Positions 45,416 to 53,980 of a stretch of DNA of 64,000 bases are shown piece after piece; the first letter of the stretch is position 1; every line of letters starts with the position of its first letter. The translations under genes and the position numbers were made by a program. Under the pieces are notes generated by a model. That model was given only the letters and a program-made list of their open reading frames with translations, was not told the DNA's origin and searched no databases. This stretch comes from Pseudoalteromonas peptidolytica (GTDB lineage: Bacteria; Pseudomonadota; Gammaproteobacteria; Enterobacterales; Alteromonadaceae): positions 1 through 64,000 of the forward strand of contig NZ_WEHZ01000007.1 of the NCBI RefSeq assembly GCF_012641745.1, written 5' to 3'.

Positions 45416-47047
45416 ATGTCGATGTTAAATAGGTTTTCAGTTAAAAGCAGGTTGTTGTCGCTTTCAGGCGTTCCCGCTATATTTTTTATATTTGCCACCA
45501 TTTTTACAATCGCTACCCTTTCAAACCTAACCAGTTACATTGACCGCATATATGACGATAGAGTTGTGCCATTAAAGCAGATAAAAGTGGTTTCTGATAA
45601 TTACGCGGTCGTGATTGTGGATACCTTTCATAAGTTAAGGGGCCAACAACTGTCTGACCGCGCCGCGCTTGAACAAATAGAAGCAGCTAAAAATACGGCG
45701 CAGGGTGAATGGAAAAACTACCTTCAAACAGGATTAACAAAGCAGGAGCGAGATTTAGTTAGTGCGTCTGAAAAGGCAGAGCAAGTGGTTGAGAGATTAC
45801 TCGACGATTACATCGCCAGGGTTAGAGCAAACACCTTTAACTCAATCCCCTATGATGTATTTATCCATGACTTGTACGCAGCTTTTGATCCATTAAGTGA
45901 AAGCTATAATGCGTTAATTGAACTACAGCTCACAGAAGCAAATAGTTTACGTAGTATGGGACGTGCTGAAGCGGATGCCACAAAGGCCGCTATGCTCATC
46001 TCCTCCGTTGCCATTATTGTCATGATGTTAACGATAGGAATGCTGATTTTTAAATCCATTAATAAGCCACTTACGCGGCTACGGATGCGCATAGGCAACA
46101 TTGCCAGGGATGCTGACTTGACTCAGAGGGTCATTATTGAAGGAAACGATGAATTGAGTGAAATTGGGCGCGACTTTAACAGTATGATTTCCTGCTTACA
46201 TGACTTAGTTAAAAGTTTAGTCACTATGGTAAATAGTTTGTCCAAGACGGCTTGTGAACTGAATACAATCAGTCAATCTATGGTAGGGACATCGCAGCAG
46301 CAGGAACAACAAACGGTAATGATTGCAACCGCGACCACTCAAATGAGCAGTGCTATTCAAGAGGTTGCACACAGTGCAATGAACACGGCGAATAAAGCTG
46401 AAGTCTCAGGAGAGTTGGCAAAACAAGGTGTTGGGGTTATATCACAAAATATTCAAACAATCGAAAAGCTTGCTGGTGAAGTTGGAGACAATGCACAACT
46501 AATAAAGGCACTGAATGATCAATCAAACGAAATCAATCAAGTGGTATTAATGATCCAAGGCGTCGCAGAACAAACCAATTTACTGGCATTAAATGCAGCG
46601 ATTGAAGCGGCTAGGGCAGGTGAATCAGGCCGTGGATTTGCTGTGGTGGCTGATGAAGTGAGGCAGCTTGCACATAACACTCAAAAAGCGACTGAATCTA
46701 TAAGAGAGATGATCTCAAAGCTGCAAGGTACAGCGCAACACGCAGTATCTTCAATGGAAGGAGCACAAAGTAGTGCAGCATCAGGAGTCAATCGAGCCAA
46801 TGAGTCAGCAAAACTCATGGCAGAGATTAATCAAGCGGTAGATGAAATTGTTGGTATGAATATTCAGGTTTCGACTGCTACAGAAGAGCAGACCACGGTG
46901 GTTGCCGAAATTAGTGAGAATATTAACGATTTCAGCAGTAGCATCTCTGAAATTACCAACAGTGCAAAAAGTAATGCTGATGTCAGCAACCATCTTCAGG
47001 CTTTATCGGAGCGCCTTAATAAGCAAGTTTCCGTTTTTAAGGTGTAA
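45416..47047 (+). CDS. Methyl-accepting chemotaxis protein
   Basis: About 543 residues. Start is uncertain: ATG 45416, ATG 45422 or an upstream TTG 45401 are all in frame, and none has a strong ribosome site. Membrane helix 1 lies near 15-40 and helix 2 near 185-210; between them is a four-helix ligand-binding domain. HAMP follows (PLTRLRMRIGNIARDADL...), then the signalling coiled coil with [18 protein letters not shown]. It is not closely similar to the chemoreceptor at 4062 outside the signalling domain. No chemotaxis operon is adjacent. Confidence 0.93.
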   Translation: MSMLNRFSVKSRLLSLSGVPAIFFIFATIFTIATLSNLTSYIDRIYDDRVVPLKQIKVVSDNYAVVIVDTFHKLRGQQLSDRAALEQIEAAKNTAQGEWKNYLQTGLTKQERDLVSASEKAEQVVERLLDDYIARVRANTFNSIPYDVFIHDLYAAFDPLSESYNALIELQLTEANSLRSMGRAEADATKAAMLISSVAIIVMMLTIGMLIFKSINKPLTRLRMRIGNIARDADLTQRVIIEGNDELSEIGRDFNSMISCLHDLVKSLVTMVNSLSKTACELNTISQSMVGTSQQQEQQTVMIATATTQMSSAIQEVAHSAMNTANKAEVSGELAKQGVGVISQNIQTIEKLAGEVGDNAQLIKALNDQSNEINQVVLMIQGVAEQTNLLALNAAIEAARAGESGRGFAVVADEVRQLAHNTQKATESIREMISKLQGTAQHAVSSMEGAQSSAASGVNRANESAKLMAEINQAVDEIVGMNIQVSTATEEQTTVVAEISENINDFSSSISEITNSAKSNADVSNHLQALSERLNKQVSVFKV

Positions 47048-47049
47048 TT

Positions 47050-47117
47050 CCGATTAGTCTTAATACTTATACCAATTAGACTTAATATTTGCTCAATTTG
47101 AAAGAGTAAATCTATAT
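47050..47117 (+). repeat. TACCAATT-family repeat, copy C (left end, partly doubled)
   Basis: TATACCAATTAGACTTAATA at 47068 continues TTTGCTCAATTTGAAAGAGT and AAATCTATATTACTGTTACA, matching the left half of the family. Just before it (47050-47067) GATTAGTCTTAATACTTA looks like a second, decayed left end. The right half is absent; a terminator takes its place. Confidence 0.7.
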
Positions 47118-47132
47118 TACTGTTACAGACAT

Positions 47133-47162
47133 AAAAAAACCTCGACAGACCGAGGTTTTTTT
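47133..47162. terminator. Rho-independent terminator
   Basis: AAAAAAACCTCG, loop ACAGAC, CGAGGTTTTTTT. Suited to both the chemoreceptor (rightward) and the gene at 47185 (leftward). Confidence 0.92.
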
Positions 47163-47184
47163 ATTCATGATATGTGCAAACCAG

Positions 47185-47553
47185 TTACACAACACCACGA
47201 GGTAGGCGGCAGTCATGGTCTTTTGCAGCAAGCTCTGCAATCCACTGTTCTTCCGCTTTAAAGCCTTCTTCGTTTTCTTTAACGACAGCAAAGCTTACTG
47301 ATTTTACAGCTGCTTTAGGGGCCTTTTTAGTCGTTTTCGCTTTTTTAGCAGGCGCCTGCGTCGTCTCACTTGCTACAGCTGACCCTGAAGTTAGCTCTTC
47401 GGTTAATGCCGCTACCTCTGCAAGGCGCATGTTTTTGCCGCCATCGATGCTATACCAACCTGGTTTCGCAGTGATTTCAGGCTTTTTGCCATGTGCAGCT
47501 TCGTACGCAGCTTCGAAAGCGCTTAGTACTTCAGTTTTATCTAGTTTACTCAT
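47185..47553 (-). CDS. Hypothetical protein with Lys/Ala-rich linker
   Basis: 122 residues. An N-terminal helical domain (SKLDKTEVLSAFEAAYEAAHG then GWYSIDGGKNMRLAEVAAL, about 1-50) is joined by a Lys/Ala/Thr/Pro-rich linker (about 65-85, PAKKAKTTKKAPKAA) to a C-terminal part ending AAKDHDCRLPRGVV. The basic linker recalls DNA-associated histone H1-like tails, but no family is certain. Start ATG 47553 has TAGGATC upstream. No signal peptide. Single gene. Confidence 0.72.
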   Translation of the reverse strand: MSKLDKTEVLSAFEAAYEAAHGKKPEITAKPGWYSIDGGKNMRLAEVAALTEELTSGSAVASETTQAPAKKAKTTKKAPKAAVKSVSFAVVKENEEGFKAEEQWIAELAAKDHDCRLPRGVV

Positions 47554-47698
47554 CGTAGATCCTAGTCGTGTTGTACGCGGATACGCGGGTTAAGATTAAA
47601 CTCTATTTATACCCATATTTGCGTAAATTTTCAATTTTTTACGTTTTTCAGCGCCAATTTATCGGGATTTAGCCTTGTTTTGTTGCCTTTTTCGTCAT

Positions 47699-48463
47699 TT
47701 AGAGTGCTTCTGGGTCAATCGTGCGTCGAATAGCTATCCATACTTTGCCAACCTGTTCATGCCAAACTCTAGTTACGACTTCGAGTGCGGTATGGTTGGC
47801 GATAAACTGTCGACTCCATGGATGCTGAGCAAAATTATAAAATTCTGTCGGTGCAGGGATGGTCTCAACCCCTTGAGCGTTGAAAAGATCCATCGCTCGT
47901 TGCATATGTGTAGCTGAGGTGACAAGTGCTACATTGTAATCAATTAACATAGGTGCGAGCATTTTGGCTTCGTCGGCGGTGTCTTTTGGATTTGGGTTCT
48001 GTTTTATCCTCGAAGTTTCAATACCTAGGCTTTGAGCTGTCTTGGCCATTAACCCTGCGCTAGTGGCATGACCATAGCCATACCCTGAAACAAATAGGTG
48101 TGCACTAGGGTAGAGATTCGCTAAACGCACACCTTCAACTAAGCGAGCAAGGCTACAACCGCCAAGTTGTGCATTACTAGGTAATGATTGATTTGGATAT
48201 AAATCGCAACCCAGCACGACAATTTTGTCGATACTTTGATGTTTTCTTGGGTCAAGCGCGGTGAGCATTTGAGCATCTGTCTCGATAATTTTCTGTGCTA
48301 CATAAGGAGTAGATAAACTCCAAATAGACAGTAAGCTCAGCCAACAAAAAATGTATGGTGCTTTTCGAGTTTTTGCGACAAACAGCAATAAGCCCATCAA
48401 CAGAATTAAAGACAAAGGTAATGGCATGAGTAGTTGACCGAGAACCTTTTTCACTTCAAACAT
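47699..48463 (-). CDS. YdcF/ElyC-family (DUF218) envelope protein
   Basis: 254 residues from ATG 48461-48463, preferred because AAGGA lies seven bases upstream; an ATG-rich extension upstream adds seven residues. Two N-terminal membrane helices (about 10-30 and 35-55) precede the DUF218 domain: IDKIVVLGCDLYP, RLVEGVRLANLYPSAHLFVSGYG, NPKDTADEAKML and VALVTSATHMQRAM. ElyC of E. coli affects peptidoglycan lipid-carrier metabolism. Membership is clear; the precise role is not known for this member. Confidence 0.87.
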   Translation of the reverse strand: MFEVKKVLGQLLMPLPLSLILLMGLLLFVAKTRKAPYIFCWLSLLSIWSLSTPYVAQKIIETDAQMLTALDPRKHQSIDKIVVLGCDLYPNQSLPSNAQLGGCSLARLVEGVRLANLYPSAHLFVSGYGYGHATSAGLMAKTAQSLGIETSRIKQNPNPKDTADEAKMLAPMLIDYNVALVTSATHMQRAMDLFNAQGVETIPAPTEFYNFAQHPWSRQFIANHTALEVVTRVWHEQVGKVWIAIRRTIDPEAL

Positions 48464-48644
48464 GGAAAATCCTTGTGCTAGCATGTGTAACTTAAGGGTA
48501 TGCTAGCATGAGAAGAGGGTTCTAGAAATCAATCACATCATATTTACAGCCGTCGCTTCTGCGCCTATTTAAAAACGCCCAGCTACGGCTACGAGACTTT
48601 CGACCGCTATGACAGAGCAAAAAAGCAAACGAGCGCGCAACTAT

Positions 48645-49532
48645 TTATCGTGCGGTTGTTTTTCTGCATGTGTTCAAAAAGTGCCGATATACAGGATTGT
48701 CTTTCATGCTTTTTTTCATGGCCAAATACATTGGGCGGCTCAGTCCAAGCGCACCAAGTGGAATTGACTTAATTAGCCCCTGACTTTCGTATGGCGTTAC
48801 CAACCAATCAGGTAACGCGGCAACTCCCATTCCAGCACTGACAAGCTGAAAAATAAGTAGTCCTTGATCTACGTTTTTGAGTGTACCGTCAAAGCGAGCG
48901 TTTTGAATAAAGTGCTTAAAAATGTCTTGCCTTTCACGAGGTATGGGATAAGAGATGATAGTTTCATCTTTTAAATCTAGCGCGGTCACATAGGCTTTTT
49001 TGGCAAGCTCATGATCTGGTGCGACAATTAACTTTAACTTAAAGTCGAATAAATGCGCATACTCTAGTTTTTCTGGTTCACGAATATCAGAGGTAAGTAC
49101 CAAATCAAGTTCATCATCCATGAGATCTGGAATTGCGTCGTAGCTAAATCCACGCTCGTAATCCACTTTAATATCAGGCCAAAACGTATTGAACTCTTTT
49201 ATCGTGGGCAATAGCCAGTGAAAACAAGCATGGCATTCGACGCTGAGCCTTAGCTGTGAAATCGGTTGATTCAGGCTTTCTTTTAGACGGCATTTAGTAG
49301 CTTCAACTTTTGGCAATACCTCATTTGCAAGTTCTAGCAACAACATACCTTGAGGTGTAAATCGCACCGGTTGGGTCTTTCGCTCGAATAGTTGACAGTC
49401 AAGTTTGCTCTCGAGATCTTTGATCTGATGAGATAAAGCAGATTGAGTCAGGAAAAGCTCTCGTGCTGTATTCACAAGAGAACCAGTTTCTTTCAAGGTG
49501 GAGATAGTTTTTAGGTGCTTTATATCAATCAT
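48645..49532 (-). CDS. metR: LysR-type regulator MetR
   Basis: Activator of methionine genes (metE, metF, glyA in E. coli) with homocysteine as coinducer. 295 residues from ATG 49530-49532. Helix-turn-helix TARELFLTQSALSHQIKDLE then ERKTQPVRFTPQG and the effector domain markers SVECHACFHWLLP, DLVLTSDI, LFDFKLKLIVAPDHELA and GMGVAALPDWLV all follow E. coli MetR closely. The gene is shorter at the C-terminus than E. coli (317). A MetJ-type operator lies about 75-100 bases upstream of the start (49606-49629), so repression by MetJ is expected as in E. coli. Confidence 0.9.
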   Translation of the reverse strand: MIDIKHLKTISTLKETGSLVNTARELFLTQSALSHQIKDLESKLDCQLFERKTQPVRFTPQGMLLLELANEVLPKVEATKCRLKESLNQPISQLRLSVECHACFHWLLPTIKEFNTFWPDIKVDYERGFSYDAIPDLMDDELDLVLTSDIREPEKLEYAHLFDFKLKLIVAPDHELAKKAYVTALDLKDETIISYPIPRERQDIFKHFIQNARFDGTLKNVDQGLLIFQLVSAGMGVAALPDWLVTPYESQGLIKSIPLGALGLSRPMYLAMKKSMKDNPVYRHFLNTCRKTTAR

Positions 49533-49605
49533 TATCAACAGTTCTCATATTTGAAGTGAGTAAATCTCAGCTTTACTCAATATTACGATTCTATTTATTT
49601 ATTAT

Positions 49606-49629
49606 CAATGTCTAGACGTCTAAATACCT
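49606..49629. promoter_or_regulatory. MetJ operator (met boxes) upstream of metR
   Basis: A perfect met box AGACGTCT stands at 49614-49621, flanked in register by CAATGTCT (5 of 8) and AAATACCT (partial). MetJ binds tandem 8-bp met boxes cooperatively. Located 75-100 bases before metR. Confidence 0.65.
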
Positions 49630-49758
49630 ATGGTGAATTGTTCAAAAATTCACAAATCCACTATAACACTAAAAATGACAGCGTTGTCACCAATTCTGTA
49701 AAAAAATTGCAAAAAATTATAGTTTAGTTTTATTCATATAATGAAAGTCAAATTTTCT

Positions 49759-49790
49759 CCAAACCTTTGGTACGTTAATCAAAGGTTTGG
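49759..49790 (-). terminator. Hairpin after the GGDEF-EAL gene
   Basis: CCAAACCTTTG (49759-49769) pairs perfectly with CAAAGGTTTGG (49780-49790). On the minus strand it follows the stop of the gene at 49817 and is followed by AGAAAATTT. Probable terminator. Confidence 0.72.
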
Positions 49791-49816
49791 CTTAAAGATG
49801 AACGAGCTGGTTGTTT

Positions 49817-52195
49817 TTAAATTTTGCCTATGTTTTCAGAGTAGCTAAAAACAAAAGCCATCGCTTGATCTGCTGGCAGCGGTTGAGAAACAATAAACCC
49901 TTGGCCAAACTGACAGCCTTTTTGTTTCAATAACTGCCATTGTGTCTGCTGCTCTATGCCCTCAGCAACCACAGTTAAATTGAGTGATTGAGCAAGCTTT
50001 AAAATTGCATCTACGAGTGGGTTTTCTTTTTCAGTGAGCTGATCAATAAAGCTTTTATCTATTTTTAGCACGTGAATAGGTAATTGATGTAAATAACCAA
50101 GTGCTGAATATCCGGTACCAAAGTCATCTAGATAAAGCTTGACGCCAAGGGAAGCCAGTCCATGGATTATTTTTGTCGCTAGCGCTAAATTAGCGATAAG
50201 CCCTGACTCTGTGATCTCCAAACATAGTGAGCCAGAATGCAGCTCATAACGTTGATAAAGCTCTCTGATTGTATCTACAAACTCTAGGCTGGCAAAATGC
50301 CGAGAAGAGACATTGACGGTAACTCGTATCGGCGGTTGACCTTGATCTTTCCAGCGCTTTAATTGTGCTGCAGCTAGGGTTAGAAGGTGCAAGTCCAGCT
50401 CGATGATTTGCCCGGTTTGCTCTGCTATTTGAATAAAGGTATCAGGAGAAACAAGGCCATTTTTTGGGTGAAACCATCGGACTAATGCCTCGAAACCAAC
50501 AATCGCTCCGGTGTTGAGTGAAAATATCGGTTGGTAGTACAAAGCAAATTCGTTATTTTTAATGCCATGCTGGAGATCATTTTCTATATCTGCTTGTTGT
50601 TTCAGGCGTTTACGCATCGCGTTATTAAAATAACACACTTGTCCTCGTCCTGAGGACTTAGCCTCATACATAGCTGCATCAGCTTGCTGCAATAGGTTGA
50701 TTGCGCTATCAGAGTCTTTGTCGGTAAAGGCAACACCTATACTTGCTGATGCCTGTAGCACATGACCGTCGATATGTAGGGGCTTGGTAATTGCTTTGGT
50801 GATCCTATCAAGGAGGACACTCACTTGCTTTTTATCCGACACATTTTCTAAAAAAATTGCAAATTCATCGCCACCAAGGCGAGCAAATGTATCTGTTTTA
50901 CGAATACAAGTACCAACTTTTTCCACAATCGCAATTAAGAAGTGATCACCAACATCATGCCCAAGCGAATCATTGATACTTTTAAACCTATCTAAATCTA
51001 GATAAATAAGGCAGTGCATGTGAGAAGATGAGCCTCGAGCGAGTCGTAAAATAGCATGTTTTATCCGCTCTAATAGCAGGTATCGATTCGCCAGACTTGT
51101 TAAGTCGTCATGTAGCGCGCGGTGTTCAAGTGCTTGCCTTGATAATTGCCGGTCAATTGCCATGCTGACTTGACGGCTTATATAAGTCAAAATAGAAAGG
51201 TCGTGGTTGACGAAGGCGTGGTCATTGTCATAACTCTGTAGGACGATTACACCTTGATACTGGCTATTAACAATAAATGGCACACCCAGCCAAGAGCGGG
51301 GCGAGCGGCCAATCATCTTAAAATATCCCCGTTTTATGTGCGTGTTAAACTGGAGATGGTCGCATAAAAGTGGTCGCTGATTTTTTAATATAAAATAAGA
51401 TGCGCTATGTTTTATTTGATCTTTTGACACTCGCTGGTGCGCATTGCATTTTTCTGCACCTTCAACCAAGTAAACGATTTCTAGCACGTCCTCTTGGGTA
51501 TCGTATAAACCAATAAAAAAGTTTTCCGCACTTAGTTGGGATGCAATGATCATATATAGATCATCATAAAAAGCTTCTAAATTCTCGAAGCGATAAGTGA
51601 TGTTAGCGATTTTCAACAAAGACTTTTCTAAATTCTGAGCCTGATGTAATTGAGCAATGGTGGATTGTAGATTTTCCAGTGTTCTAAGTTGATGTATTTT
51701 TGCACTTAATAAATGCGCGACGGTTGATAAAATCTGTAAGTGTGCAGCAGTAAAATAATCCGCTTCAGGGTGCTCGCAATCAATTACACCAATCAAGTGG
51801 TCTTCATATTCCAACGGTACACATAATTCTGACAGAGCAGGGCGAAGATCTGCGATGTACATAGGGTGAGAAGCGACATCTCCAGAAATAAAGGGCGTTC
51901 TTGTCATTGCCACTTGGCCGGTAATACCTGAGCCTATTTTTATCCTAGTTTGTGCCACTCGATAGTCGCTATTATTTTCCGACACGCCCATGCTTGCAGC
52001 TACTTCAAGGTATTCTTGATAAGGGTCTGCAAGATAAATCACACAATCAACAAAGCCAAGTTTACTAACGACTTGTGTTGTAACGTATTCAAATAATTCA
52101 TCGAGCTTGGTCAGGTGCAGCAATGACGAGGAAAACTGGTTGATGATGCTAAGCTGCTCTGTTTTTGATTCTAGTTTTTGGTTTTCAGATAGCAT
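49817..52195 (-). CDS. GAF-GAF-GGDEF-EAL cyclic di-GMP enzyme
   Basis: 792 residues. A GAF domain at about 25-165, a second GAF at about 190-340, a diguanylate cyclase domain with intact GGDEF at 441-445 (RLGGDEFAIFL), and a phosphodiesterase domain with intact EAL at 569-571 (GFEALVRWFHP) plus ETESG-like ITESGLI, DDFGTGYSAL and VVAEGIE motifs. Both active sites look complete, so net synthesis or breakdown of c-di-GMP cannot be told. No membrane helix: cytoplasmic, with the GAF domains as likely sensors. It is divergent from pyrC; the palindrome at 52220 lies between them. Confidence 0.93.
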   Translation of the reverse strand: MLSENQKLESKTEQLSIINQFSSSLLHLTKLDELFEYVTTQVVSKLGFVDCVIYLADPYQEYLEVAASMGVSENNSDYRVAQTRIKIGSGITGQVAMTRTPFISGDVASHPMYIADLRPALSELCVPLEYEDHLIGVIDCEHPEADYFTAAHLQILSTVAHLLSAKIHQLRTLENLQSTIAQLHQAQNLEKSLLKIANITYRFENLEAFYDDLYMIIASQLSAENFFIGLYDTQEDVLEIVYLVEGAEKCNAHQRVSKDQIKHSASYFILKNQRPLLCDHLQFNTHIKRGYFKMIGRSPRSWLGVPFIVNSQYQGVIVLQSYDNDHAFVNHDLSILTYISRQVSMAIDRQLSRQALEHRALHDDLTSLANRYLLLERIKHAILRLARGSSSHMHCLIYLDLDRFKSINDSLGHDVGDHFLIAIVEKVGTCIRKTDTFARLGGDEFAIFLENVSDKKQVSVLLDRITKAITKPLHIDGHVLQASASIGVAFTDKDSDSAINLLQQADAAMYEAKSSGRGQVCYFNNAMRKRLKQQADIENDLQHGIKNNEFALYYQPIFSLNTGAIVGFEALVRWFHPKNGLVSPDTFIQIAEQTGQIIELDLHLLTLAAAQLKRWKDQGQPPIRVTVNVSSRHFASLEFVDTIRELYQRYELHSGSLCLEITESGLIANLALATKIIHGLASLGVKLYLDDFGTGYSALGYLHQLPIHVLKIDKSFIDQLTEKENPLVDAILKLAQSLNLTVVAEGIEQQTQWQLLKQKGCQFGQGFIVSQPLPADQAMAFVFSYSENIGKI

Positions 52196-52219
52196 ACATA
52201 TTTCTCATAAATGACTATG

Positions 52220-52235
52220 ATTACGTTAACGTAAT
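52220..52235. promoter_or_regulatory. Perfect 16-bp palindrome, probable operator
   Basis: ATTACGTTAACGTAAT is fully self-complementary and lies 24 bases before the GGDEF-EAL gene and 151 bases before pyrC. A dimeric regulator site is likely; the regulator is unidentified. It differs from the E. coli PurR box. Confidence 0.5.
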
Positions 52236-52386
52236 TTGCACTTATTTACCAATACTGAGGTGTTTGTTTTATTGCGCTACAGGGAGCCATACCTCTGAGT
52301 TGAAATAAACTAAGCTTCGTCTTAAAAACTTTACTAACACCAAATCGCGGCCTATGATCGGGCAAATTCAGTAGTGGAAGAGAGCA

Positions 52387-53424
52387 ATGAGCAGCAAACA
52401 AACGCTAACAATCACAAGACCGGATGATTGGCATGTTCACCTGCGAGATGGTGACGTATTGGTTGATACCGTAAGAGACATTAGTCGCTACATGGGGCGA
52501 GCGATTATTATGCCTAACTTAGTGCCCCCAGCAACATGTACCGACAGTGCTTTGGCATATCGCGAGCGGATCATGGGTGCTAATCCGCAAGGTAATTTTG
52601 AACCTTTAATGGTGCTTTATCTTACAGACAATACGACGCCAGAGGAAATCAAAAAAGCAAAGGCAACTGGTCACATTGTTGCGGCTAAATTGTATCCAGC
52701 CGGTGCGACGACTAATTCAGATTCGGGTGTCACGGATATTGAAAATGTATATCCTGCACTTGAAGCTATGCAAGAAGTTGGTATGTTGCTGCTAGTGCAT
52801 GGGGAAGTGACAGACTCTTCAATCGATATTTTCGACCGAGAAAAAGTGTTTCTTGAAACTAAGCTCTCTAAGGTAGTAGACAACTTCCCGTCTTTAAAGA
52901 TTGTGTTGGAGCATATCACCACAAAAGATGCTGTTGATTTTGTTACCAATGCACCGGACAATGTTGCCGCTACAATTACAGCCCATCATTTACTATATAA
53001 TCGTAATCACATGCTAGCTGGTGGTATTCGCCCTCACTACTATTGTCTGCCAATCTTAAAACGTAATACTCACCAGCAGGCTTTGATTACAGCTGCAACG
53101 AGTGGCAGTAAAAAGTTTTTCCTAGGCACTGACTCCGCGCCTCATGCAAAAGACAAAAAAGAAGCCGCATGTGGTTGTGCTGGTGCATATACGGCGCATG
53201 CCGCTATTGAACTTTACGCTGAAGCATTTGAAGAAGCGGGAGCACTTGACAAGCTTGAAGGCTTTGCAAGTCACTTTGGCCCTGACTTTTATAATTTGCC
53301 ACGAAATCAAGATACGATTACGTTAACAAAATCACCATGGGTGGTGCCTGACTCTTACACACTCGGCACAGGCTCAGTAGTTCCTATTAAAGCAGGTGGG
53401 ACAATTGACTGGAAAGTAGATTGA
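52387..53424 (+). CDS. pyrC: Dihydroorotase
   Basis: Pyrimidine synthesis enzyme interconverting carbamoyl-aspartate and dihydroorotate. 345 residues (348 in E. coli). Metal ligands: His16-x-His18 in [10 protein letters not shown], the carboxylated Lys101 in AAKLYPAG, His in LLVHGE, His in LEHITT and Asp in LGTDSAPH. Substrate loop: TNSDSGV. Start ATG with AAGAGAGC. Type II (enteric) dihydroorotase. A clear terminator follows at 53467. Confidence 0.95.
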   Translation: MSSKQTLTITRPDDWHVHLRDGDVLVDTVRDISRYMGRAIIMPNLVPPATCTDSALAYRERIMGANPQGNFEPLMVLYLTDNTTPEEIKKAKATGHIVAAKLYPAGATTNSDSGVTDIENVYPALEAMQEVGMLLLVHGEVTDSSIDIFDREKVFLETKLSKVVDNFPSLKIVLEHITTKDAVDFVTNAPDNVAATITAHHLLYNRNHMLAGGIRPHYYCLPILKRNTHQQALITAATSGSKKFFLGTDSAPHAKDKKEAACGCAGAYTAHAAIELYAEAFEEAGALDKLEGFASHFGPDFYNLPRNQDTITLTKSPWVVPDSYTLGTGSVVPIKAGGTIDWKVD

Positions 53425-53466
53425 GTTTTAAACAAAATGTAATTAAAATTTCTTAAATCACATACA

Positions 53467-53493
53467 AAAGCGCTATTATGGCGCTTTTTTTTG
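53467..53493 (+). terminator. Rho-independent terminator of pyrC
   Basis: AAAAGCGC, loop TATTATG, GCGCTTTTTTTT, 43 bases after the stop. Confidence 0.88.
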
Positions 53494-53591
53494 TTAAAAT
53501 CTTTAGGTATATAGAATAGAATTTGTTTTTTTAAAATTTTAATATAGTATTCAATATTAATATTAAAACTAGCTTAAATGAGAGAGTGTCA

Positions 53592-53900
53592 ATGCGTGAG
53601 ATCAAGTCTTTTGTAAAAACTGCAAGTCCGAGTGATTTAGAAAAAGCATTGGAGTATATTCAAAAAGCGCTGGATGAGCAAAAGGAACAACAACAAGCCA
53701 AAGCTGAAGTAATGGCAATGTTGAAAGAAAAAGGACTTACGCTTGATGATTTAGTAGGTGAAGGCGCAGCTGATCGTCGCTCAAAAGTAAAACCTAAATA
53801 CCGTATAATCATTGACGGTGAGGTAACAGAGTGGACGGGTCGCGGTAAAACACCTAAGGTATTCCAAGGTGTTAACTTAGATGATTATCTAATCGAATAA
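53592..53900 (+). CDS. H-NS-like nucleoid protein (short)
   Basis: 102 residues from ATG 53592 (GTG 53586 is an alternative; GAGAG upstream suits either). Residues about 1-55 form a charged coiled coil for dimerisation (LEKALEYIQKALDEQKEQQQAK). The C-terminal DNA-binding domain is KYRIIIDGEVTEWTGRGKTPKVFQ, with the TWTGRGRTP-like core that binds the AT-rich minor groove, closing LDDYLIE. Shorter than E. coli H-NS (137) because the N-terminal oligomerisation part is reduced, so filament formation may differ. The leader is AT-rich. Confidence 0.88.
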   Translation: MREIKSFVKTASPSDLEKALEYIQKALDEQKEQQQAKAEVMAMLKEKGLTLDDLVGEGAADRRSKVKPKYRIIIDGEVTEWTGRGKTPKVFQGVNLDDYLIE

Positions 53901-53948
53901 ATAGCCGATTATTGGTGTAGTTAGATATTGCACTGATAAAGCCTACAT

Positions 53949-53980
53949 GAAAGGCGTATCTCAATAGATACGCCTTTTTT
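53949..53980 (+). terminator. Rho-independent terminator of the H-NS-like gene
   Basis: AAAGGCGTATCT, loop CAAT, AGATACGCCTTTTTT; it runs into the TTG at 53979 that would be the earliest radD start. Confidence 0.9.

Noticed and set aside
49620..49650. MetR self-binding site from TGAATTGTTCA
   Set aside because: The half-sites are three bases apart rather than the five of the TGAANNTNNTTCA consensus.
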